Shown here piece by piece: positions 38,292-50,400 of a stretch of DNA of 64,000 nt; position 1 is the stretch's first letter; each line of letters opens with the position of its first letter. The DNA is from Girardinichthys multiradiatus (taxonomy: Eukaryota; Chordata; Actinopteri; Cyprinodontiformes; Goodeidae), in the NCBI RefSeq assembly GCF_021462225.1, contig NC_061804.1, forward strand, positions 40,549,975 through 40,613,974. Direction: 5' to 3'. Both the position numbers and the translations under genes were made by a program. Under the pieces are notes generated by a model. The model worked only from the letters and a program-made list of their open reading frames with translations. It had not been told where the DNA came from and ran no database searches.

Positions 38292-40014
38292 TGTGTGTGT
38301 GAGTGAGTGATGGAACTTGTTTAGTGTGTCTGAGGAAATGGGTCACAGCGCCCTAGTTCTCATTGTTTGGGCATGCATGCTTCAGTGTATTCCCTTTCAG
38401 GTGTTGTTTTGTCCCGATTGGCTTATCAGCAGAAACATTTACTAGCTGCAGCTCCCCTGCTGTTCGGTGGCATGTTGCTCTCTTGTTTACCTTTTCTCAA
38501 GGTTGAACAAGAGCTTTTAATTCCACCTTCCTGTCGTGCGCACCCTCGCTCGTGGAGGTTCTCGAAGCATCCGCATTTGGTCTGGCAGCTTATGTTTTTG
38601 TCTTATTTAATCATGTCAGGCCATATTGAATTTACAAATAGCGGTCACACCACATGTCTAAGGGAGCTACCCTGTTGAGTGTGTGCAGCAGTGCTAGGCT
38701 GCAGATTACATGATATAATAGTGTTTAGGCGTCGCCTCTCCTTTTAAATTCTTTTAACCTTGACTCCCCTTAAATGCAGGGAGAACACATCTGCCAGGCT
38801 GGTGTCAGACATTAGTAAGACACACCGCTCAGGCAGCATTGTCACTTTTTATTAACGCCCAGAGCTTTGCATGGACACCAGCTGTTGCATCAAGTGGAAG
38901 AGCCTTGGCGGGATGAATGACCTTGACTTTAACTGCCTCTCCTTTGGTTCTTCCCCTTTTTTTAATTCTTCTGTTTGCACTCATACATTTTAAATAGATT
39001 ACCATTCTTGACAGTGAAGGTTATTTAGCAACTTAGTTTTTGTGAGAATAAAGATCGTTAGCAGCATGTGTGGCCATGCCTACATTACATATCAGTGGCT
39101 AGCGAAGTCAGTACAACTTTGAAAGAATCTCTGCTCAGTTTAGAATAATCTAGTTCAAATTTGATCAGTCTGTGTATTTTAGACTTTGTACTAGAGATTG
39201 TCTAGTTCTTTAAAAAACACCAACTCTTTAATTCATGAGCTAATCAGAGCCTCAGTGTTTATAGTGTGCACAATGCTACTCCCTGACAAGACACGACCTT
39301 TTTCTTCTTTCTTTTTGTTGTTTGGCTCTGATTGAGTGACGCCCTGGGTGGTGAGTCATATTCCTCCTATTAAAAAGTTCTAGTAGTTTCCAAGTAGGCT
39401 TGGGCTGCCATAAGGTTCCTACCGTATGTTAAGGCACTTCTGTTTCGTGGTATGAAGGTGTTAACTCAAACATTTAAACCAAGAATGTATAACATGATCT
39501 AACTGCTGTTACCACAGAACTGCTGTCTCACCACTGCAAAAATAACACAATATATTAAAAAATATTTGTGTATTCATATTTTTTACAACATTTATTTGGC
39601 ATTATGATTTTCGTGTGTAAACCAAAAGAAAAATGTTGAATTAAACAAAATTGCTAATTTGAGCAGTGTTTTTTTTGTAAAACTACTGATTGAGCAGAGT
39701 GTTCCTGCTGTTTGCTGTTTATAGAGTGAAACTAAAGGGCCTAACAAGGTAGGCTATCTGCTGGGTAGAGAATGAGGAGCTCTGCATTACTCAATGGCTC
39801 ATTCTGCAGGAGAACACTGAGGCCTTTCTGTCAATTTCTGTGAAAGGTCATCAAAAGAGCTTTACACTGAATAGTATAGTAAAAACTTTTACCACCATAA
39901 CTTTTTAAAACCTGGGTAACATCTTAACACAGGTAGCATTCCTGTCCTGGCCTAATCCAAAGGCTGAAGTAAGTAGTACAAAGTATTAGCATTTACTTAA
40001 ATGTATCAGAAAGC
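34713..40014. other. Long non-coding tract, no gene seen
   Basis: About 5.3 kb of mostly unique sequence. ATT/TTA-rich runs occur near 36335-36390. Base-balanced, repeat-poor segments occur at about 37170-37640 and 38730-38950, and a GT microsatellite lies at 38234. No open frame is supported. Confidence 0.5.
38234..38300. repeat. (GT)n microsatellite
   Basis: About 33 nearly pure GT units with one GG interruption, followed by a short GAGT run. Confidence 0.98.
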
Positions 40015-40935
40015 AAACCTGTCAACTTCAGGAGAAGAACCTCTCCCTCTAATTAACCTATTACCATCAAGGGTTCACAAATGGAAACAGCAGAGAGCTA
40101 CAAATACATGGGTACAGTTACTGACAAACAATTGATCAATTCAATTCAATTCAAAGATACTTTATTGATCCCCGAGGGGAAATTAGAATTCCAGTACAAC
40201 CCATCCAGACATACATCATGATACAAGACAAGGGGGGACGGGTCACCGAGGCTTTGCTGCCCACTCACAGGCGCTGCCCTTGCTAGATGAGAAAAGAGGC
40301 CACATTAGGTAAGTAGAGGGAAAAAAACATATTTCACACTTTATCCTTAGCAGGATACAGTTTGAGATTGCAAAAAACCTCAGCACAAAGAAGCAACAAG
40401 TTTACAAAACAACATCATGCTGGGAACGGTGAAGGTGGTGTGAGGGGGTGCATATGTTTATCTTGACACAGAGCTGAAGTAGGGCAGATATGGGAGGGTT
40501 GCGGGAGACAGAGAAAAAGCGTCCTCCTCCACCGAGAGCAGAAAGAAAAGGCCTCAACCTGTCAGCCATCTGCAAAAAAGGCCTTTAATGTGGACAAAAC
40601 ACTGATGGTTTTATTCTACAAGTCTTTTATTGAATCGATCTTTTTGAATCAAACTTTTTGTATTGTTAGGCAGTATGGTAACCTTACATTGCAGAATAAA
40701 AATCGGATGGCAGACATTATCTCAAAGCAGCCAGTAAAATAATTGGCATACAGCAGCTCTCTCTGTCTGACATCTATGATGGTTGAGTCCTAAAAAAGAC
40801 ACAGGTCACTTTGGCCAGCCTTGATCCCCCACTCACAGAGGAGTATGTGCTTCTCTCCTCTATGGCAGTTCAGGCTCCTGAGGGCCAAAAGTAACAGGTA
40901 TCAATGTTCCTTTTATACCTTTTATACCAATTAAA
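40015..40935 (+). pseudogene. LINE ORF2 C-terminal remnant, split by insertion
   Basis: On the plus strand, 40015-40136 reads like the end of a non-LTR RT (VNFRRRTSP, then ESYKYMGT, the position of the common KYLGT motif). After an interruption, 40573-40935 resumes with VDKTLMVLFYKSFIES, RQYGNLTLQNKNR and RAKSNR, matching the C-terminal LFYRSFIESIL...RYK region of fish LINEs. Stops and frameshifts are frequent. It is an old fragment of a different copy from the 8.66-kb LINE. Confidence 0.75.
40137..40572 (-). mobile_element. LINE 3'-end fragment nested in the 40-kb LINE remnant
   Basis: The plus strand begins with AATTCAATTCAAAGATACTTT then ATTGATCCCCGAGGGGAAAT, the reverse complement of a LINE 3' tail very common in fish. 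It sits exactly where the plus-strand RT reading breaks off, so it inserted into the older LINE. The far end near 40572 is inferred from where the older RT reading resumes. Confidence 0.7.
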
Positions 40936-43132
40936 ATCATAAATCTGATCTAGGTACTTAATTGATGACAATTTTTCTGTATTGACTAAAGCATTTTTTT
41001 TTTTTTTACTGATTTTATAGATGGTTAGTATTGTTGTGATTGTCGTAAATGTATTTGAAAATGACTCTGACTCTAAACCTGTAAAGCAATATGGCTGATG
41101 AATATGACATGGGCCAGGCAACCTACAAATTAAAGTAAGCAAAAGCAAGCAGCCATCAACCTGTGCTACTTCTTACAATTAATCCATTACAAAGGCAATC
41201 ATGGAATACCTCACCCTGGATAACAAGACATTGTCTGCTTCAATTTTAACATTAAACTCATCTGCACTGGCTCATATATACCAGTTTTCTGTTGCTAACC
41301 TGTACCTTAGTCGTTGGCTGGAGTGCAGTGACCTTTTCTGTTGCTGATGCCTCTTAAGTAGCATAGGAGTGAAATAGGAAAGAGAGAGAAACGGAAAGAG
41401 ATGAAGAATCAACCAGCCAGGAGATGATGAAGCCGCACCTCCCCATCACTAGCCCCCACCACCACCCCAAACCCCCATCCGCCCCCACCCCACCCCTTGT
41501 GTGTGCGTGGCAGACTGTAGGGGTAAAAATCACTTTAGAACGGTGCCTGCTCTGTCATTGGCTGACATTGTCAAGGATAATGGATAATCACCACAGAAAG
41601 TGTAGAGCTGCTCGCTTGTGCTGTGGTATCCCGCTGTGGGGGAGGGGGTGGAGGTCAGGCTTTTTGGGTGCCACCACCATTGAGATGACATGTTAACAGA
41701 TGTGTAAGGTCGTTTGCAATGTATACACCAGAGGAGATAATGTAATAGTAATGCACACATCACAAATTCTCAGTGAGGAAAGGTGGAGGCCTGTGTGCTT
41801 TAGGGGTTCCATATGGAGGATAGCTCCCCCTATATTAAGGTCAGGTGTTTCACAGACATTTGTCACTGAGGAGTTTTTTTCCCCATTAGTTTTAGTGTAA
41901 AGTATCAAGGGTACAGACTTTCTTGAAATCCTTTAGAATGTTCTTAAATTCTACCATAACATACCAAGGAAAAGAACCAATGTTAAATTTTATTGCAAAC
42001 AGCGTCCCGAAAAGACAGTGTCCCATTTCTTTTGTTGTCTTAACAGGAAAAATACAAAACCTAGTCAGAAAAACCCAGTCAGGAAATGATGTTCCTGCTT
42101 TGACATGGTGGGCAGTGACAGAAAATAGACTAAAAATAGTTATAAAGGGATAGTTGAACCTTTTTAAGTGCAGTTTCATCAAAATTATTATAGTTATATA
42201 ATTGTTATAGGAGTTAATATGTAACCTGAAGTAGTATAACATACATCCAGACCAATTGGAGGTTATAGCTAACTTCTAGTCAGAGACAGGCTAAAACTAA
42301 GGCAGATCTTTAAACAACTCTGATCTGAAGTTTGCATTGGGCAAACTTTCTGTTTGAACATATTAAGCATTTCCAGTCAGAGTCACCCCTAATAGAAAAT
42401 GAAGGCACTTTGCAAATCAACAGAATATCCTTCACTTAACCCATCACAATTTATTATCACACTTTATTTTAACATCAAATAGTTACTTTGACTTGAAACA
42501 GTTATGTGTTTCATACAGGAAGATAATTGGAGGTGTGCTGCCTCCATCCTCCGTTTCCCATGTAAATATCAGTAAAAAACACCGTCCAATGCAAACTTGG
42601 TGACAAATAAAAACACTAATAACATTTTGTGACTATAGTTGTTTTAAGATGGTAGAAGTTGGCCTCTCTCTGATCAGCCTTTAGCTTCAGCCTCTGGGGC
42701 CAACTAATCTGGATTTATAATAAATTAAGATGCAAAGACATGTACGATATGAACTGCTTATCACCTCTTACAAGGTTCTCACTTTAAAAACCTGCACTGA
42801 CCCTAAACTATGCTAATATCCAAAGAAAGACTGGTAGAACTTGTCTGCTTCTCAGTCAAATGTAAAGGAATATAGGGCAGCTAAAAGATTTTAATAGTAC
42901 TGTGTAAAATGGTAATTACAGGGTTTGTGTTGTGTAGGAGTTTATATACTGCAGTGTCATAGTATCCCCAAAAAATGTCTTTGGGCAAAAACAGAGACAA
43001 GGTCAACTGTGATTCCAAAGGTTCATTGACAGCAGCGGAAAGAGCGTAAGTGATTCCTTTCCATTTCCACCCTGTTGCTAACTGGGGGTTCCAGTCGCAG
43101 AATATGATTCATTTTACCAAGCCTTTGCCAAG

Positions 43133-43218
43133 GTAAACATGTTTACATGTTTACACCTTACATGATCAGTGCAGTAAACATGTTTACATGTTTACTGCAC
43201 TGATCAAATGCTGTTTAC
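43133..43218. promoter_or_regulatory. Forkhead (FOX) motif cluster with 42-bp palindrome
   Basis: Seven GTAAACA/TGTTTAC heptamers lie in 86 bp: starts at 43133, 43140, 43148, 43174, 43181, 43189 and 43212. Positions 43164-43205 form an almost perfect palindrome, with 20-bp arms beginning GATCAGTGCAGTAAACATGT and a 2-bp centre. GTAAACA is the core DNA motif of FOXA/FOXO-type factors. The motif repetition may be regulatory, or a by-product of a hairpin-forming repeat. Confidence 0.5.
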
Positions 43219-46200
43219 CGGTATTCTGTTAGGACAGTGTTAAACTCCCTGGCAGGAAAATAGTCCTAATCCAGTGCAGCTAAGATTAGCATGACAACAG
43301 ACGTCAGATGCCCCAGGATGACCAGGTTGGCTCTTTGTCATTTCCAATTTTGGGTCAGCAGTTCAAAGATGGTTCTAAAGTGTAATTGATGCTGATGGAC
43401 CATTCTCTGGGTAATCATTTTATTCACTGCTGTGCAAGTCTAAAGAACCTTTGGTTTCAGAAAGTCTTAAAAAGGCAGGTGCTGCTTTCCTACTGGTACT
43501 CAGATTTAAATGCAAGCTAATTATTTCAGATCCAGCATATAATCCAAGTTCATTTTCAAGATTAAATGTGGCACCTAGCTATCCTTACTGTCATCGCCTG
43601 ATCCTATCGCACCCTTTGAACCTTGACCACAGAGATGGCACTAGGCCTGATTGTGAAGGCTGATTTTTAGGTTTTTGACCTTGCCTCAGCTCCCTGTGAA
43701 ATGTTAAGGCTTGTGGCTAAGTAGGTTTCTGTTGCCTTTCTTCACAAACAAGGGCTGCCGTCCTGTTATGTGACCTGCAATGTCGGCTTGCTTAGCGGAC
43801 ACAAAAGGTGAGGACAGCATCGGGACAGGACAAGGACAGCTGCTGAGCCGAAGTGGAAGCTCTGTATTAATTAACCTTTATGAGATGCAGCCAGGACTGT
43901 CGGAGGTGCCCTGTATCCACGGAAACCACGCTGACAGGGTTCAGAGCAGAGGTCTCCCAGGGCAGCATCGCTGACACTGTCAAGGCAACTGGCACATTGT
44001 GCACCCCAATGTCACTGACTCTGCCCTCCTGACAATGGTGTGCTGTGACAGGTGCCCCTGATCTTTGAGCCAACCAGTAATACACATGCAAACACACACA
44101 AACACTTGACAGAGGATTACAACTTGTCTAATATTGATATCCTTGCTTTGTTTCCCTGCTGCCTCTGTTTTATAGCAGTGACCTCCCTCCCGTTGGTCCT
44201 TTCAGGTTTTGCTTTTGTCTTTTGGAAAACATTACATTCTCAGTCCAAATACATAGACATTGTCAGAACGCTTATTATTATGTATGTTTTATGAATATCT
44301 CTATGCCTGATCATAGTCAGCATAACCGTTTGAATGCTGATTCCTCTTTTCCTCACTAGATCAGATAAATATAGTCAAGACTAAATAGTGATGCTTGTCA
44401 TATTTCCCCTGTATCATTATTCCTCTAAAGACATTGGCAAAATGCTGAGCAGTGTCTGAATGACTTGTCAAACCACTTTTAGCACTGATGAAAAGTCATC
44501 ATTTTCTCATATTTCAGGGCCACTTTTCTGTTAAACACCATTCAAGTTTGCAGATATTTATGTATAGTTCTGTTAAGGTTCTAGCAGTCCTGTCCAACTG
44601 CAGGACTGGTCAGTAGTTCTGTTACATATGTACTGCTATATTTGGCGTCCTCATCCTGCTTCACTTCCTGCCTCACATTTGACTCTAGAATACTTTATCA
44701 TTCAAAGAGCTCATAACTTAAAGCTGGCCAGTTCTGCAGCTGTTAAACAAGCCCAAATCATTAGCCCTCCACCACCATGCTTGACAGTTAGTATGAGGTA
44801 TTTGTGCTGATGAAATTGTGAGAATTTTAGTGTATTGTGGCACTACTTCACTGTCTCTGCACCTGTGGCTTGGTGAATATAAGCTCAGGTTCCGTGATCT
44901 TCGAGCAGACATGTTAAGCTAAAGGTAAACTCTGAAATCAGGCATGAGTCAGGGTCTTTTTGTATGAATATTCTCACATCTGGAAAAAGGATAAAAATAC
45001 ACTCTGTCATTTTTATAAATAGGTTTCTAAGTTTAGTTTTTGGCTTGTACCGCATTTTTTTTAACTTCTGGCCCATGTTCTAGAGAGATGAGGCTTTCTC
45101 TTGGTAAATAAGCAATACGTGTTTGGAAATGTTGCCAAGAGAAAAAAGAACCAAAGACTCACTCTACACTGACTGTCATGCATTCTATCATTTACTATTC
45201 TAACTGGAGCCTGTAAAGTCAATTTTTTAATTTTCCTTCTCAATTTCTTTTTTCAATTAGTTATTTTGTTTTTGCAGTTTTTAGAGCATTGCGCAGTTTA
45301 ACCTTTAAGTTGGCAGCTGTCTTGAATGAGTCCCCTTGTTATTAAGCTTTTCCTCTGTAGAGTGATGGACGTATGACCCTGCTCAGAAGTGGTGTAACGA
45401 TAGATTCAGAGAACAGAAAAAAAACGCTAATTGGTTCATGTGAACATGAAATGATTTTAGTAATATCTTTGGGGAAAAGAATTTCTTTTTTTTTTACAAA
45501 AAATGCTGAGGTTTGAAAAATAAACTGTTGTTTAAAGATTCAGTCCAGAATTGATCAGTCTATATTTTGCTGTTTTCATGCTTGTCTCTGTCTAAAGATT
45601 AAAGCAAATAAAATATTAAAAATGCTTTTTCTTATTAAGATTAAACAAAAGTTTCATAAATCTTAAATTGTTTTGTTTCAAAGAAACTAAAATTATCCAG
45701 TTAAAGCATTTCAGATTGTAAACTAGAGATTAAATGCAGTCCAGTCTCATTTATAAACTGTGACACAGCTGTTAGCACCAGTATAAGCAGTGAAGCAGAT
45801 GCTAACTTTAGCATCATAGCAGCTAACATTTAGCCAGTTATTCTTACAGTGATTGCAAATCTTTGGTATCCTTTCTGACACTCAGCACACACATACGATA
45901 TAAAAGTGGTTGGGGCCTCTCTAATGGTAATGTAACTGATGGTTGTCAGACATCTTGAAAAGCAGTCAAGAACTGTTTACTTTCTTACTTCAATGTAAGA
46001 GTCTAAAAAACAGATACATCGTGCCCAGCTTAAAGCTCTCACCTTTAAATCTGGGCCTCAAGATAAAAACTTTTCATTCATTTTCACCTTGACAAGAAAT
46101 TATTTGGAATTTAATATCCCAAGATCGTGTGCTAATACATCTCATCACACTCCTAAATGATAAAGGTCTCTGCCAATGTCTTTGCTACTTGGCAACGTGT

Positions 46201-46805
46201 TAGCATTCACACTTGTGTTCCAAAGCAGCAAACTGCCCAAACAACCTCCTTCATAGAAGTTAACACACTGATAACAACTTTCTTGATGTCTATAAAAGCA
46301 GTATGGATAGACTCGATCTTGTTAGGGCTAAATTGACCAAGTGAAATTCACATAAAAGTTTTATGTCCTGGTACGTAAAATCTTGCAAGTGAACCTGATT
46401 GTATGTCCTCGTGCTAATGTACATTGATGTGTTTAAGCCTGAGTGCTTAAATGATTGCTGGTGTGTTTGTGGGTGGGTGGGTGGTTGGTTGGCTTTTGCT
46501 CTATTGAGACCGTGGGTTGCGTTGTGTGAGATGTAACTCAAGAGCATAAGAAGACAGGAGGAGGTAGAGAGAGATAATCCGCTGAAATGACAACGTGCAT
46601 AAAAAATTATGCACAGCTCTCACAAGGCCCTTCACTTTTGAAAGACGCAGCTGGAAGAGGCTTGCTGCTCGAGACCTGCTCAAGGTAGTTGGCTTGAATT
46701 TTCATTTCGGATCTAATCAAGGCTAATCTACATTTGTCGCCTGTTGGGTGGCTATGAGGGAAGAGTGCAGAGAGGAGAATGAGCCGTGTGCAGTCAGTCT
46801 GAAAT

Positions 46806-46818
46806 GTTGCTAAGTAAC
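46806..46818. promoter_or_regulatory. RFX-type X-box motif upstream of nrip1 exon
   Basis: GTTGCTAAGTAAC matches the X-box with one deviation from the palindrome. It lies 145 bp before the nrip1 3' splice site, in a repeat-poor block. Confidence 0.3.
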
Positions 46819-46887
46819 AGAGATGGGAGACAAGGTGGGGAAATGAATGTGATATAGTGCACTGCAAATCCATGCTTCTCACACGAT

Positions 46888-46963
46888 TTCTTATTTTCCT
46901 CCTTTTTTCCCTCCCCCCTGACTATCTCTTCCTCCCTCTTTTCCCTCTCGCTCATTCCTATAG
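46888..46963 (+). other. nrip1: 3' splice site of the nrip1 terminal exon
   Basis: A pyrimidine tract of about 70 nt, almost only C and T, runs into CCTATAG at 46957-46963, giving a strong acceptor (AG at 46962-46963). In vertebrate NRIP1 the whole coding region and the end of the 5' UTR lie in the last exon, so an acceptor just upstream of the start codon is expected. Confidence 0.75.
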
Positions 46964-47437
46964 GTCACCCTGCAACACACTGTGAGATCTGCAAAGCATA
47001 AAGGCGCCACTGACAGAGCAACAGCCAAGCTGAAGGACAGACACCCTGGATATCAACAACAAAGGATTATGCCAACATCTCTGTCGTAATTCCCCTGACT
47101 TCTCCACTGCTACCCATGTGAGCGTGAAGGTGGGCCTCCTGGGATCCTGTAGCATTTAAAGGCATACAACAATGCCTTGGAGACTTGCCTTACCCTGCAT
47201 CTCTCCAGCCATGGTTGCTGTTTCACCATACTAAGCCAGCCACAGAAAGGGATCAGATACAGCCAGTGTATCCATCCTTCTATCCATCCTATTTTCATCC
47301 TCTGTACTCACTCTTTGCAACAGCACAACATCTTTTTAGTATTTAACAAGTACATGCCACTGTCAATCAGATGACTTGGACAGCTATCATTTAACAGTAG
47401 CATTGCTGAGCTATAAGAAGGGATCTGAGTATTGAAC
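46964..47437 (+). other. nrip1: nrip1 5' UTR (terminal-exon part) with five uORFs
   Basis: The segment between the inferred acceptor and the start codon contains five AUGs that each open a very short frame. They are 47069-47089 (6 codons), 47116-47121 (AUG directly followed by UGA), 47172-47234 (20 codons), 47354-47374 (6 codons) and 47371-47394 (7 codons, overlapping the previous one). None runs into the main frame. Such a leader would lower or condition translation of the main ORF. That the whole segment is in the mature mRNA is inferred from the lack of a better acceptor nearer the start. Confidence 0.6.
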
Positions 47438-50400
47438 ATGACTCATGGGGAGGAGCCTGGCCCTGAGACACACAAGGATTCAGCTGTACTAACTTATCTG
47501 GAAGGTTTACTGATGCATCCAGTAGTGGCCGGGCCTGGGGCCACGGCAGGTGGGAGATCCGAGGCTTCCAACAGCAATCAGGAGCAGGGCAACAAAGCTG
47601 TTGGGCCCTTACCACTACCAACCCATGAACCAGCAGTACCCAGGGCTGGAACCAATGGGCCCAAGCTAGGTTCTTCACAACACCTAAAGAAGGCTCGGTT
47701 GCTGCGCTCTGGGGCATGGAATGATCCAGGGAACCAAAGAATGTGTTCACCTCCAGTAGAGCTCAATGGCCAAGCAGGAACCCTGCAAAATTGTGCCCTG
47801 GAGGGATCTCCCCATGCTGGAGAGAGCACCCTGTTGGCTTCGTTGCTTCAGTCATTCAGCTCAAGGCTTCAGAGTGTAGCAATGTCTCAGCACTCTAGTA
47901 AGCCCTCTGGAGAGTGTTCTTCTCCGTCCAAGGCACCAGCTACAGATAAAGAGCAACTACCTGTTTATGGCACAGCCTCAAGTCGCCTTAAAGGCCTAAT
48001 GAGAAAGAGCAAACTTCAGAACCACAACAACACCCCTTACAGCCGCCGGGGCCACAATCAGGACAAGCCACCAGAGTCCCCTAGGTCAGTACACAGTGCC
48101 ACGCCTCCTGCAGCTCCCACAGTGGCCGAATCCGTGTCCTGTGCAGAACGTTTGAAGGCCGTAGCCAACATGGTTAAAATCCGTTCCAGTCCTGCACCCT
48201 CACCCAAGCCAAGCATAGCTTGCAGTCAACTCGCCCTCCTTCTGTCCAGTGAAGCCCATCTCCAACAGTACTCCAGAGAGCATGCACTCAAAGCCCAGCT
48301 GTCAGGAAGATCCGCCAGTGAAAGACTGGCTGCCATGGCAAACCATCAGCATGGTCAGGACAATAGGCCATCAAGTGTGGGGGGGTCTTCAGACACAGTA
48401 AGCTCATTATCAACCCAAAATGGAATGACAACAACCACAATAACCACAACACTCCCTCGAATGGCTGTGACCAGTCCTCAAAGCCCCTCGCTGCAGAGAA
48501 GCCAAAACTCTCCACCCACTCCTCCACATGCTCCAAGCCTGCCTGCTAGGGAGAAGCGAGGCTTTGACACACGTCCAACCCGCCCACCCCAAACGTGCAG
48601 CAGCTTGCTTCTGCTACTGCTAAACAACCACAACAACCAGAAGCAACTGACCAAGAATGGGCACCTGGAGGACATCAGTGGCATTCCACCACCAAGTGGC
48701 TCCTCTTCAGTCACATCAGACAGTGAGTGCTCTGTCCATGAGCGGGGCACTACCAAGGACAGCAGTGATGCTGAGAGTTCCTACTCCGGTTGTTCTCCCA
48801 TTGATCTCTCCATGAGAGGCCGCAGCAGTTTACAGGACAGAGGGCCCAAAAATACACCCCCTTTCTCCTCCTCCTCAAACTCCATGTTCTCTTCTTCTAC
48901 CACTGTGTTCTCCTCACCCTCTGTAACAATCTCTCCTCAGGCTTCTACCCAGCCTCCCACTACATCTTTTTCTCCTTCCTCTATGGCTGTGTCTTCTGTA
49001 TCATGTGCTATGTCTTCATCCTCATCTTCCTTTTCTACTTCTTCCCTAGACAAACTGACCGAATCCTTAATAAATAAGTGGAAGCCAGAGCCATCAAGAT
49101 CAACTGTATCCAAGAACAAGGAGCCTGAAATAAACCCAGACCCAAAATCCCACCCTAAGGTCACACTCATGCAGCTTCTTCTTGAGCGCAGAAATAATGA
49201 GATGGCTAATAAGAGCACAGGTAGACAGGATTTGCCCCTTGATATAACTATGGCCAACATGTCACGAAAACAGCCAAAGGGGTCAATTCTTTGGGAGGAA
49301 AGCCCAACAAAAAGCCCCATTGAAAGGCCTGCAGGCCCATCCCAGTCCCTATACTCACTTAGTCGTGACCCAAGTGCCGCACTGTCCCCATATTCATACC
49401 CCTCTCCACATGTCCAGTCCAGCCCACTTGATTTGTGTAAGTCTAAAACCTTCCCTGCTGAGAAGGCTTCAGAGCCTGCCTTCAGTGCCAGTAAACTGTT
49501 ACAGAATCTGGCTCAGTGTGGCACGACTTCCACCCCCCCACCTATCCCCTCTGGAAAAGGGTTGAACCAGGAGCTCAATGACAGCAGGCCCCATGCACTG
49601 CTGGAAAGGCTCAATACTCCTGTCAACAGGACCACCCCTACACCGCTCTCTGATGGAGCTTCAGGCAGCAGCACACCTTTTAGTCGTAAGGAACCTTCCC
49701 CACCTTCTTCACAAATTGAGAACCTTCTGGAGAGACGCACTGTGCTACAGCTCCTTCTAGGCACTGGTTCAGCTGGTGCTACAGCCAGTCGCAAAGACAG
49801 ACCCAGTGGGAGTGGCAGAGGGAGTGCTGAGATGGAGGGGGGTTGCTTTGAGAGGAGCCCAACTGCCTCCATCCTCTGTGACAGCTCCAATGGGACTCCT
49901 TTGGATGTAAAAGTAAAATCAGAGCTTACAGAGGAGGTGGGGTCATCACTTATTAAGTCTGAGGACTTGAGCAGCAAAAAGAGACTGAGTGCTTACGAGA
50001 AGAATAGCCCACTCTCCGACTCTCAGCAAGAGTTGAAGACAGAACCAAGGCCTGCAGAGGTCATAGCAAAATATGGCCTCCTCAGCCAGCTGCTTAAACA
50101 ACAGACTGCTACCTATTATACCAGTGCTGCTTTGCAGGCAGAGTCACAATCCAGACAAGTCAAAGAGGAGCAGAGGGACTATCCAAACCCCAGTCCTAAA
50201 AGGAGACGCATTGGCTCTGAACAAATAGATAGCTTGAACAATATCAGCTCTCCAGGAGCAATGGACAGTGGTAACACTTCTGCTTCTTCTACTTTTCATG
50301 TAGAACCTGAGCAGCAGAGGTGTCTGAAAGAGGAGGAGCTTCCACCAAGCGAAACCCCAACCAGAGAGAGTCGTGGCTTCAACGTTTTAAAACAGCTGCT

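Larger units (their letters stand above)
40936..46887. other. Long non-coding tract upstream of nrip1 exon
   Basis: About 6 kb without a supported gene or transposon. It contains the forkhead-motif palindrome at 43133-43218, a TGACA/CCAAT-bearing unique stretch around 41540-41620, and a repeat-poor, likely constrained block at about 46540-46870 with an X-box (46806-46818) directly before the splice acceptor. Likely the last 5'-UTR intron of nrip1. Confidence 0.5.

Noticed and set aside
47432..47437. Extended nrip1 frame starting two codons upstream
   Set aside because: The upstream codon is TTG. The ATG at 47438 starts the conserved MTHGEE N-terminus, and alignment of the first receptor boxes with the mammalian positions (21, 133) supports it.
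49513..49977. 154-codon antisense frame inside nrip1
   Set aside because: Shadow of the nrip1 coding sequence; composition explained by the sense codons.
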